Origin: Cerrena zonata
Taxonomy: Eukaryota; Basidiomycota; Agaricomycetes; Polyporales; Cerrenaceae
Direction of reading: 5' to 3'
Length of the DNA: 64,000 bases
Assembly (NCBI GenBank): GCA_038087015.1
Contig: JASBNA010000005.1
Location: 186,001 to 250,000 of the forward strand
Positions 23,662-34,621 of this stretch are shown in pieces (position 1 is the first letter of the stretch; the number at the start of each line of letters is the position of its first letter). A program made the translations under genes and the position numbers. The notes beneath the pieces are model-generated. The model searched no databases and was not told where the DNA came from. It saw nothing but the letters and a program-made list of their open reading frames with translations.

Positions 23662-24071
23662 GATTATGCTGCACTGGCAAGGACTCGAGTAACCGTGGCG
23701 TCTAGTATAGGCAAAGGGCCGTTTCGATGAACCTGAAAATAGTCGAAAGTGAAAGGGAAGGATTCACATGTCACAGGTCTGAAGCTTTGAAGCTTGAAGG
23801 TTTCGAAGATCAGTAGTTGAGTCAATGGGCCAGAGCAGTAGGCCACAATTTGCTATTGCTGTTAGCAGGTTGTCCTTGGGTCGAATGTCAAGTTGGGATC
23901 AGCGCTCAGTCCTTTTCAGTTTGAAACTCAGATTTCGAATTTCTCCCACTAGCTCTCACTACGAACAGTTTCTTCAGCGTGTATATCAACAACCTACAAT
24001 GTAAATTGAAGTGACAACCAGCATTTATCCCCAGATTATATATGATACAATACATAACAAGCTACTGTTAT
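23662..24071. other. Intergenic, F-box promoter and oxalate decarboxylase 3' flank
   Basis: About 410 bp, AT-rich toward the right, between two minus-strand genes. No repeat, RNA gene or frame is supported. Confidence 0.4.
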
Positions 24072-26392
24072 TTACTGAGCAGGCCCAACTACAACTTGTT
24101 TAGTCTTGTTAAAGTGCGCAATAGTATCATCGGAAATTTGGAGATGAGCTTTAACCAAGGCCGGAGGGGTCAAGGCGAGCCACTATTGAGGAAGGTGAGG
24201 GTAAAAACAAATAGATATGACTGAGATAACCAGATACGAACCTGAGCCAAGCTAACATCCTGGAATTGGTCTATACGATCCTGTTAGTGAGCTGGTAGGA
24301 CAAGCACAAATGGAAACATACCAGTATTGAAGATCTCAAGGAAACGAAGAGTGGTGTTTCCAATATTCTCTACGTAATGCCCTATTATATTTGAGACCGG
24401 TAAGCCCCAAGATAGTTGTTCCAACTCTAAGATTCGTACCAAACGTCGCTGGGACGAAACTTATGTCACCAGGCTGTGGAAACTTGTTCGGTAAACAATT
24501 CACAGGCACAGTCAAGATATCCACCAACCTCGAAGTTATAAGTCTGAGCGTTGCCACTGGATGCAAATACGGTCATCCTACCAGCACCCTCACTAAATCG
24601 AATCGACATAAACCGTCAGTCGTGTTGTCTCATCCAAAATACGTCAAACCTACAGGTAGAAGCCCCATTCATCCTGAGTGGGATGCCACTGGCATAGGAT
24701 ATGTTTGTTAATCCTTCAAATAAGCTTGTTCGAGTCTGTCACACGTACATGCAGTTCTCTGCCGAGTAAATCAATCATGATCAGCTTGTTTATTATTATA
24801 GATCAGGGGAAGAGCCTCACCTCATTGCTCCGGGCTCAACCGTGATTTCAGCAACAGCGACTTGGGTTGATACCTTGAAAGTTGTTGAGTCGGCAATCTT
24901 TGCTGTACCTCCCGAGTATTGCACTGGTTGGACCTGCGAGAAGTTGAATGCAAATGGCTCTGGAACTTGGCCTTGGGGGTCCGGAACGGGATCAGCATTT
25001 GCAGGCGGAGCTAGTGTAGAATGAACAATAAATTTTGATACAGAATTAGCTGGGTGGACGTACTGCCAGGGAAAATGTAAAGTTGTTGTCCAGGAATATC
25101 ATCCCAATCAGAGATACTATCTTGGAAGTTACGCGCAATAACTTCCTTGGGGAGATGCGCCATCCAGTCCGTTAACTAGAGAGAATACAGTATGGATATT
25201 TCCACATCAGTAGAGCGTCACTGTTTATACGTACCAAGAAGGTATCATCCTCATTGAAGTTACCGTCTGGGAAGATCTGCATTGATGTCAGTAAATATCG
25301 ATAGAACGTGATAAAGCCCAAGACTTACCAAAAGGAACTCAGACCCGTCCGCAGTGTCATTGGTTGCTTGCAATGAATGAGGAATACCAGGAGGAAAGTA
25401 CCAAAGATCACCGGGGCCCTGGCCTTGTGTCAGAGGAGCACCGATAGAAACTTGCTACTTCGAAATGTTTGAAGGTACGCACCACGTTGGCTACAAAGTT
25501 TCTTCCATTCTGATCGACTGAAGTGATTTGGGTTGTACCCTGATCCGATTCCTTAGATGCGTTGTAATTGATGTGGTCACGTACTATACCTTTATAACGT
25601 AGGCCCACTGAAGAGAATTATTAGTGGTAGATTATTCAACTGCGAATTGTTTCATACCTCTGCAGTACTATGCCAATGGAGCTCCCTATCGGACCCGATT
25701 AGATCCGCTTTTTTATGCAAGCGTGAGATATTTACCGTATAGCTCCTGCTTCCAACCGCATGTCCACACCGGCCATGGCTGCATTTTCTATGAGTAAAGT
25801 TTGTTTGAATATAAACTAACCACCTACAGGTCGCGATGGGTAGTACATCCACTAAAATACTCATCTTTGAGTCTCATATACTATAATGATGACACCAGGG
25901 GCTTACCATTCTCCTGGCGGGCCCAGCCTCCAGTTTGAAGTCGATTGTGACTCAAACTGAACGGCCATTTAATATTTGGGCTATCGATACATGATTAGCT
26001 GACGGCGGACATTTGGTTACAAAGAAATTTGCTTCTTACATGCTCCCAGCATCGGTAGTTGGAGGCGCAAGAATATCAGGATTCTGCTGATCAATAGGAA
26101 TATTCTGAGGCCCGATAATAGTAGCGCCGAGAGATCCTCGGATTGGTTGAACGTCCTCGGTCGTCGTTACATTCCATTCAATCTGGTTCGGGTCATCACT
26201 GGCGAGTGGTACAGTGAAGCTTGGAGTAGCCGCAGTACTCGTCCCAGAGGTCGTCCCGCTTGATGTGCTCTCAAGAACTGTCGGGGTCGGAGCAATGGAT
26301 GAAGCGGGCGGGATCGAAGAAGCAGCAGGTGCAGCAGCACATGAGCCAGCAAATAAAACAGCACAAATGACGAATGACAAGAGCTTGTTCAT
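24072..26392 (-). CDS. Secreted bicupin, oxalate decarboxylase
   Basis: Converts oxalate to formate and CO2 using Mn in two cupin domains. The ATG complement at 26390-26392 starts a signal peptide (MNKLLSFVICAVLFAGSCAA), followed by a Ser/Thr/Pro linker. Cupin 1 carries the metal ligands in RELHWHSTAEWAYV; cupin 2 in RELHWHPTQDEWGFY. Each domain has a PGD turn (GPGDLWYFPPGIPHS and PGDISFVPATFGHYVEN, the latter supplying another metal histidine). The protein ends HFNKTKQVVVGPAQ. About 18 exons are needed, some tiny: 10 nt at 24749-24758 and 18 nt at 25590-25607. Both metal-binding motifs are assembled across introns. This is the typical extracellular enzyme of wood- and litter-degrading fungi controlling oxalate around hyphae. 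Confidence 0.93.
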
Positions 26393-27728
26393 ACTGTCCA
26401 AGCAATTCAGAAGCGGAGCCACAAGAAGGTGCAGCTTGTTCTTCCGTGAACTTTCTGCTCGTCTTAAATATGTTCTTGACCATCTATTCTTGTATTATTT
26501 TTGGATTTGTGGCATACCCAGGAATAAAGTGGCGCTCGCAGAAGTAGTGAGATCATCGCGGAGACAAGAGATACCTGTAATACGCCGTATCATCGCGAAT
26601 GTTACGTCAGATGCAGGCTAGACCTACAGGAGAGATTGCCTCCCTAGGATGTAGTTAGTCGTAGTATGTGGCGTTACGAAACAACCCTATACAGAAGTGG
26701 CGTAGTTGCAACATTGTTTAGTACGGTGAGGGTGCCGGTGACCGACGGCGTACGCGCGTTCGTTTATACACCGTATGTTAAAATGGACCTAGATAATATG
26801 TAAACCTTGTTCAGTGACCATTAATCGTAATAATCAAAGGTCTAGTCTGTTTGTAAATCATAGACCTTAAAGCATAAAACCCGAAATCGTCATAGGGAAA
26901 GGGGGTTTCCCCCTCAAGCTTAAGGCTTGGTTAGTAACCTGTTGAATGGTCGCAAACTTTGAGGCAAACCTTCAAATTGAACTACCCAGACAAGGGCGAA
27001 CATACCAGATGACCCTTGTACTTCGTAACGTTTTGCCCCATTGGGATTGAGTGTCATTCCGAGATGATGTGCTAGTACTCATCTATAGTACTTGACAGAA
27101 GCCGGCGCCGTACTTGAGAAAATGTACCTGGTAAGGTCCAGAGTACGTCTGAACGATTCGTGATCATTACAAGATACCTGGAGTAGAATCCAGGCCAGAG
27201 ACAACTACTAAGAAATGGTCAGCTGTGAGATATGCGAGAGTGCTATTTCCGACCTTGCTGCTATTCATGGCACAAATCCTGATCTACGCAGTCTTGGTAT
27301 GGAGGACGATAAACATATATCATCATAGAAGGGAGATTTCGGAAAGGAGGATTGAGGCTATTTTTGCTTTATTCTGCAATGATGCGCAATGAAGACCGAG
27401 GCGTTTGCGAGGTTCCAAAAATAAATGACATTCCGAATTTTCGCAGGTGAACACAATGGAGGTGGTAGGGATCGGAAGGAGTAGTAGCGTAACTATTGTG
27501 TACCGGGCTTGTTGGGCGCGAAAAGTTCAATGTGCCACAGGAATGCAGAACGAAGTGGCTCTGGCTTGCAGGAACACAACAAGGTTCGTCCTAAAATCGT
27601 CTGAGTGTTTGAAAAAGTATATTGAGATCGTGGCGTTCCGGACGGCAGGTGACAATGATCACGACTTCAACACCACAATCTCCAAAGGAGAGCTATGAGC
27701 ATTTGGGAATACGTACCACGAATGTGGG
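26393..27728. other. Upstream region of oxalate decarboxylase, no gene seen
   Basis: About 1.3 kb. A short hairpin-like GGGAAA/TTTCCC with a G5 loop lies at 26895-26911. No convincing frame, RNA gene or repeat was found. It should contain the promoter of the oxalate decarboxylase gene and the 3' flank of the polymerase gene. Confidence 0.4.
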
Positions 27729-29972
27729 CTACACATCCGTATTTCGCCATGTTGGGTCCACCCACTCGAGCCCAAGTAAATCAAATACCTCCTTTTCTGT
27801 CCCCGGGTAGAATGGTTTGGAGTCGTAGCGCCTCGTTCTATAGGCTCGTTAGAGGGTCAATGTAAGATGGATGCATCGTAAGAAACTTACATCCCGGAGC
27901 TGTCGAATTTTATTCCGCTATAGAGGTCAAAGTCAGATACTGAGTTACAGCTGGTCTATGAGATTTCGCGCCTTACCATTTATCATTCGCCCATTGGCGA
28001 AGGTCTCGTTGAAACATGATTGATCCACTCCAGCCTACGACGGCACACCAGTAAACATTGGGGTCCGCAAAGATCAGATCCAACCGTCTGCGAGTGCCAG
28101 TATACAACGAGGATGACTTGGGAAGTGTGAAGACTGTTAATGCCTTCTCGAGCGAATCCCAGTGGGTTGTCCGAAGAGGATTGTGCCCATGAAAGCTAGA
28201 AAGATCTGCAAAGGCAAGTGAGCGATTTGTCGTAAAAGGGTTTGTTTCACGACCTACGCATCACATGCGACACCATGCCTTGTTTGTGTAGTTGGCGAAC
28301 AAGCCGTTTACAGAGTCCTTTCACCTTCGGACCATCGGAGTGAGTAAACACAATGTCAGCATCGTTACTCTCCGGCTTTCCTCGTCTGTATCCACCGACA
28401 ATCGTTGAGACACAGCCTGGTTCGATTATTTCCAGTTCATGCATAACGACCTTCGAAATTTCATCCACTTCATCCCGGGGAATCCTGAACGACAGTATAG
28501 TAAGGTATTGTCGCTGGCTGAATAACGGTGACCCACTTTTTTGATAGATCAGCACGTAGCCCCAATGCAATTTTGATCCAGCTTTCATCGAAATCGTCTT
28601 GCTGCTGTGCTGCCTTTCGACCCTTCCAGCCTGGATGGTTTTCCTCGTGCTCCAACTCCATTAGCTCCGTATCCACTTCGGCAGGATCTACCCCGTAATA
28701 AACTTCCAGATCGTCGAAAGTTCTCAACCCAAGATCAAAAAGTCTACGAGCCGTATGTGGACCAATGCCGTAAACAGAAGAGAAATCGGTTAGAGTTTTG
28801 AATCGCTCGGAGGTCATGATATCGCCTAAAGATATGTTCATTTCTGGAGTACACATTGAAGGGAGCTTACTTACGTGCTTCGGAGATTTGACCTTTATCC
28901 AGGAATTCCTCTACCTGCGATGTTGGTAGAATAATCAAATAACGCCCAAAGAATGAACATTTCGATACTCACCAATCCACTAATCTTGGCACCAAGATGT
29001 GGTAGCCGCTGTACTTGAGATACAGACTTTATACGATGCGGGTACGCTACTCTCAGTTACAATTCTTCATATATCCTATATTGAGTGTTAACAGTCGTAC
29101 CTTTGACAGTGCTAATCGCCCGAGCATAGCTTAGCGCACTTCGTTCTTCCCCTTCCAAAGCACGACTTCGCCTGATAATGTCTAGCTCAAGGGCAAGCTC
29201 TTGATTGGGGCATAGTAGAGGGGAGGCTCGTTGACATGCATATCTGGACGTATACGTCAGTCGCTCTAGGTTTGTAGGTACAGGATCCCGTGGAGGAAGC
29301 AGGTGAGAGGGCACTTCTACACGTATTTCTGCAGACAGATCAAGCGGAGGGATTTTTCCGTGTGAAGCTTTTCTCTGCCTCGGAGAACCAGAAGCAGCAG
29401 ATGCTGAAGAGGAAGGATATGCAACAGGAGATTGGGTCGATCCATAGTCAGTTTCTTCGCAGTCGCAGGGTAGCGTCCTACAGTCTGGGCAATGTTTCGA
29501 TGTGCTGTCACGTAAGTCCTGTACAGCGACATAATCTTCGCATGGAAGGGGATGTCCAGCATGCACAGAGTCAGGTCAACCATTCAGGTGTGACGACGGC
29601 TTTAGTAGTCTAATAATATCATAAGTAAAAATACAAGTATATGACAGTCAGAAAAGAAAATACAGCAACTTCCCATGACATATGTCTCTCAAGCCGTCTA
29701 CGCATAGAAATAGCAGTAACCACTACATCAGCTTCGTCGATATCATTACACAACTTCTGGCAATGTTTCTCCGCCAGAGTGAACAATTCCGCGATTCGAG
29801 GGGAGCTAAGTTTCGCCTGAATTACGTATAATTTGATATCTGGGAGCACTTTGGTGGGTAGAGAAATCTTGGATCGTTTGGAAGGTCCCTCGATGTCTTC
29901 TAAATGGGAGTCTGATGGGGATGATAGATTGGAAGAAGACGCTTCCAATGGCGCGGGTCTCTTGAAGGGCAT
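27729..29972 (-). CDS. DNA polymerase family X (Pol4/Pol lambda-mu type) with BRCT domain
   Basis: A gap-filling nuclear polymerase of base-excision repair and end joining. The ATG complement at 29970-29972 starts a basic N-terminus (MPFKRP, GPSKRSK) followed by a BRCT-like domain (LPDIKLYVIQAKLSSPRIAEL). A Ser/Pro linker precedes the helix-hairpin-helix domain (LALELDIIRRSRALEGEERS; YGIGPHTARRLFDLGL). The catalytic palm has GGYRRGK and NDADIVFTHSD (metal-binding aspartates), and the third aspartate is in RRLDLIFAD. The thumb ends LLGLEWVDPTWRNTDV with a stop at 27729-27731. Introns are short. All family landmarks occur in the expected order, so the gene looks intact. Confidence 0.9.
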
Positions 29973-30385
29973 GATGATACACAGTATACAATAAATAACC
30001 TATGTTTTAGAAAAAGAATAGAAGTCTCAGTTACATAGTCAAGTGAAGGTCAGCAGAAAGGTTGCATTGTCGAATTGCTGGCACCAAGGTATGTTCACTA
30101 GCGCTCATGACCTCATCGACGCGGAGAAGGCCGAAACAGTTGCTCAAGAACCTTGAAAGTGATCCTCCGCGGATAAGATCACAATGCAAATGCATTGAAA
30201 GCAACTTAACAGCACTCTGTTGATACAAAACAAATGATTTACAGTTTGGAATTTCCTTTCATTGAGCTAGGTGTGGCGGACTTAGATGTCAGGAACACCA
30301 TCTTAACCGCGAGAGACAACACGACACTCACTCACTAAATGCGCATATAATGAGATGCGATCGTAAAGAGCACTCTAACGAGGCC
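29973..30385. other. Intergenic, polymerase X upstream region
   Basis: About 410 bp between two minus-strand genes. An open minus-strand frame at 30031-30228 lacks recognisable content. Nothing else is seen. Confidence 0.35.
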
Positions 30386-31049
30386 TTACAGTGGCTTAGC
30401 GGACACAAAGGGGGTGATCACCAACTTCTCCTTGTCCCACTGGAATAGATTCCACGTCAGCCCCGATTCATAACGGACATGAACTAAATTGCTACTCACG
30501 ACATTGCCCTTGTAGTAAACATCGTTCTCAACGATCTCACGTACTTCCTCGAGAGAATCCGCAGAGTAAATCAATGTCGATCCCGTCATCTTCTTCTGAT
30601 CGGTCTTGTAAGTTTCCGGAGTGATCATAGCACCTCCGATCTCTACAAACACCAGACGCGAATCACATTAGAAACAACATCAAGGAAACAAAATCTCGAG
30701 CAAGAGGCTGCTCAAACACACTCAAGATGCCCTGCTCAAGCAAGTTCCCAGCATTCGCCAAATGTGTCGTCCTGACAGACAACCTCCGACTCAAACACTC
30801 GGGATCCGGGTAATCCGGCGCGTAAACGAGGAAGAGGGACTTAGTAGAAGATGGGTCAGTAGACATGCTGCGAGCAGATTGTGGTGGTTCGGGACGCAAA
30901 CGTGAGGGTGATAACGAAAGAAAGGTCCTCCTTCGGCACGACGAAGATGCAGACGGAAGTATTTCGCTGCCAGTGCGAAGTTTGAATAGTTCTGGACGAT
31001 GAGGCCGGTATGATCGATAGACGTGCCGGGATACCGTGCTAGAGAGCAT
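30386..31049 (-). CDS. YCII-related domain protein, predicted mitochondrial
   Basis: Three exons (30722-31049, 30500-30642, 30386-30439) total 525 nt, giving 174 residues. The N-terminal 65 residues are Arg/Ser-rich (SSCRRRTFLSLSPSRLRPE), as in mitochondrial presequences. The remaining 105 residues form a YCII-type dimeric alpha-beta barrel (SLFLVYAPDYPDPECLSRRL, IGGAMITPE, STLIYSADSLEEVREIVEND). Members are small proteins of unclear function, possibly enzymes. An alternative start at the ATG within ARSMSTDPSS would give a cytosolic form. Splice phases agree throughout. Confidence 0.85.
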
Positions 31050-32638
31050 GTGTCAGTCTTGCGCCTTTTCGCGTTTTCTTTTCCGTCTGTGCAGACGAAG
31101 GTCGTAATGAAAGGTGTGGTGAGCGGTAGGTCGATACCGACGGTAGCGTAGTATGCTCCGGAGTGAGGTGAATGTTGAACGTTGAACGACAGAGAGCGTG
31201 CTAGTCAATTTAGTAATAGTGATTTACATGAAGTAGCCGAGAGGGTGTTCCCAACCGACACGCTGCTCTCTTACATCCAGCATGTACGTACACCACCATG
31301 CAAGTAAAAGAAACATAAAAAATGAGCAACAAAACGACAACCCGACAAAGCGTTGCTCTGAACCTTTATAACACCATACTGTACAATACCACAAAGCCTG
31401 ATTGTGTCAAAGATGCGCAGCAACCTGAGGGTACTGCAACGGTACACGTTATCGCTACGCCGTCATTTTTTTGCCCAAATCACCACAATCATTTGTTGAA
31501 AAGATATTCCCCCCGGAGTTGGTGATGGTTGATCTACTCTCCGCATTCCAGGCCTTCCAGACTACACCCCCCGCATTTCACATATCCATCCACAGGCAAT
31601 GGGAGAACCTAATATGCGTAAAAAACCGACAGGGAAATGACAAGCAACAAGCAATCAATGATGAAACCCTGTCACATCCGGACAGTTTGGAATTCCTGGA
31701 ACAAAGTTACTTCAATCAGCGATGTCACTCGTTCCTTGCCAAGGTTTAGGTTTAGACCTATTATAGGCTTGAGGCACAGAGGGGTAGGTGCGGAGGCACG
31801 TTGGTGGAGGTACTTAAAGACTGGATAGGAGAAACAACGAAGTCATGAGAACAAGGACGAAGCTCAGACTCAGACAAGATTGGACACATTGAACTCTATT
31901 TGTCACTATATCATATAACAACAGCAAGTAAAAAGGAGTGGCATAGGTAAGGAGTGGACAGCAAGAAAGGTTTGCATGAGTAACTAATCGGAGGTATCTA
32001 TTCCAAGGGTATGTTATGTCAATCAAAAAAGCCGCAACGCAAACGCAAGACGCAAGAACGCTATAAGAGGAGTAATAAGAAAAAAAGAACGAAAAACACA
32101 CGCACGAACGCGTCGGGGGGCGGCGATAAGAGCCAATGAGCTCGAACGCCATCCCGACTTTTAGTGCTAATATATACAAGCGAACTGAGACTGAAGGGGG
32201 GTTTTCGTTGAGTGAAGATAAGGACGCGAAATGAATAGGGCACTAAAAAAGAGCGCAAAAAATGTGCAGTATGTATCTGTATCTTGTGTTATGGCATAGA
32301 TAGGGCATGTTATAAGCGAAAGATGCGAATGCGAGAGCGAGGAAAGCGAGAGAGGTAATAAAACGAAACAATGTACAAGTATCCAGAGCATTTAAAGGTC
32401 GGTGGTTTTAAGTGGGCCATGAGTAGGGGTATTATAGCGGTCTAAGATGAAGGTGTAAGTGCGGGGAAGGCCCAGAATAACAAGGTGTGTCCACCGAAAA
32501 GAAGTTAGAAGATTTAGAAAAAAGACAGCGAGTCACAAAACCCAGCAATAAAAAAACATATTCAAACCATTATACGATCATGAGTGTTCACTTTTCATCT
32601 TGGCACTTCTCCAGTCTCCACCAAACAAACGTACATAT
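31050..32638. other. Long non-coding stretch, probably bZIP 3' UTR and YCII promoter
   Basis: About 1.6 kb. No supportable coding frame. The right-hand part, 31800-32600, is purine-rich on the plus strand with A-rich runs, which fits a long pyrimidine-rich 3' UTR of the minus-strand bZIP gene. No RNA gene or repeat was recognised. Confidence 0.4.
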
Positions 32639-34621
32639 TCAACAAAGTTGAACTTCCCATTCCCCGCCCTCGGCTCCTTCACCAGGAAGGGTCTTTAGAG
32701 CAATCCTCACCCGTTTCCTCCCCGACGTCGAAGCGGCGCCAAATGCATCGCCAAAGTCAAGGTCTGGGAACGACATCTGGGAGTTCGAGGCGTCTACTGA
32801 CATGCCGGGCTGACGGAATAAGGAACCAAAGTCGATATCTCCCCCAATTCCCAAGAACGGATCAGCATCAGGAGACATCTTGGACATGGATCCTAATGCC
32901 CCCGCGAGCGAACTCGACGATTCTGAGGATGTCGGGCCAGAAGCATCACTTCCTCCGTACATCGACTGGTCGTCGCCGTTATCCGAATGGGAATCAGGCG
33001 AGGGAGCCGAAGTAGGAGGTGCTGAGGATGCAGGGGGGTGAATACGAACACGGATCTTGCCGTCCTGCGCGGCCTTAGCATCAAACGAGATGTCCAAGCC
33101 ACTCAGTCCGAGCGCTTCCGAATCAACGTCCACAAATTCGAGTCGCTTTGCAGCTGAGCTCGAGAGGGCACTCAGACGACCGTCGTCGAGGTCGAGGTCC
33201 ATGATCGAGCCACCGCCGTTGAGAGACCAGTCAAAGTCGCCAGGCATGAAGGAGTTGAGGTCGAATGAGGACGAGGAGGATGGGACCGAAGACTCTGAGA
33301 GGGGGAAGGAGAACGAGGTGGGGAGGGCAGACTGTGTAGGGAGCGAGAGCAATGAAGGCAGAGCACAGAGAAGGACCTGTAAAATAAATTGGGTGAATAA
33401 ACAGAAATATGTTTACGAGCAAATCAAGCTTACCATGAGTCCAAGACTGGCACTGCTCTTCATCTGGGGCTGTACCGAGCCGGAGCGTGATGGAAGAGGG
33501 GAATCTTCCATCATCTCCATCTTGACCGGTTGCGGTCCAGCAGCCTCCTTACGTGAAAGCTCCTCATTCAGCTCGCGTTCTCTGTCTTGAGCCTCTGCGA
33601 GTTGACGGCGTAACAACTCGACCTCGGACACGAGATCCTCTTGAACTTCAGGCTTCGAACCTTGGTTTGCAAGCGCAAGAAGACGGGCGTTCTCTTGCTC
33701 GAGCTCTGCGACTCGGCTAAGAAAGAAATCAAATGAGTAAAAAATAGAAAGTAAAAAATAGAAGGATGGTAATTTGAAAACTAAATGCATGTCGGTAGGC
33801 GGGAATGGAGTTCACACTGTACAAGCGAACGCCGCTTCCGGTCTGTTGCGTAAACCAGAGCTACTCCATGAGGAAAGTGGGCACGTTTTTTGAGCATCAG
33901 GAATGGAGTTTCGCACTCAGCGAGCAGGCGCCAAGGGATGCTCGGTCCATCTAGAACAGTTGATGGACCTATCGGTATCCTTTGGATACAGGGAGAGGAG
34001 GGGAATTCGAAAGAGAAGAAAAGTAAGAAATGGTACATACACCTCCATATTCTCAAACTCCTCCCGCTTGCGTTGCCTGCTGAGGAAGGCGGCGGCGCGG
34101 TTCTTGACGAGACGAGCCTCGCGTTTGCTGAGACCAGAGACATCGGGAGGAATAAAGTCCTTGGTAGAGACGCGCTCGGTCGCACGCTTTTTGGACGAGC
34201 TCGGGGCAGCAGAGGAGGACCGCTTGGCGGGAATGAGACTCGGCGGGTCGTTCACGGTAAGATTGACCCTGGGAGCGGGCTCTGGGGTCTCTGGCTGGGG
34301 AGCAGGCGAGACCGAGGCCGGCGGGTAGTCGAAGACCTGGTGAGTGGGAACGCACATCTGTTGGTCCGAGTCCGAGTAGTCAGGACTGAGTCTTCCGCGG
34401 AGCATCATGGCAGCGGGGATGGGTGACTGCTGCTGAGAGCTGGTCGTGCTCATGGCGTGAGACGGAGTGGGCGAGAGAGGGTACTGGAGCTCGAGGCCAA
34501 AGCCGTCGAGGGCAGAGGAGGGCGAGAAGCGGGCGTGGTCCCAGTCGTTAGTGGAGGGGGAGAGGAGGGGGGCGTCGTTGGCGAGGAGGTTAGCCATGTT
34601 GAGGGAAGGGATAACGTGCAT
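32639..34621 (-). CDS. bZIP transcription factor with a hydrophobic segment after the zipper
   Basis: Three exons (34041-34621, 33434-33716, 32639-33376) total 1602 nt, giving 533 residues. The N-terminus is Ser/Pro-rich. The basic region is at about 165-190 (LSKREARLVKNRAAAFLSRQ, with the N-x7-R signature). The zipper VRVAELEQENARLLALA follows, with more heptads through LVSEVELLRRQLAEAQDRE. At about 282-300 the stretch ASLGLMVLLCALPSLLSL is uncharged and could span a membrane, recalling ATF6/CREB3-type factors. The last 230 residues are acidic and Ser-rich. Intron 1 (33717-34040) is 324 nt, far longer than its neighbours, and falls between basic region and zipper. Start choice: M1 at 34621, with M9 as an alternative. 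Confidence 0.9.

Noticed and set aside
26895..26911. GGGAAA/TTTCCC hairpin as a terminator or small RNA
   Set aside because: A short stem with a G-only loop in a eukaryotic intergenic region; no supporting context.
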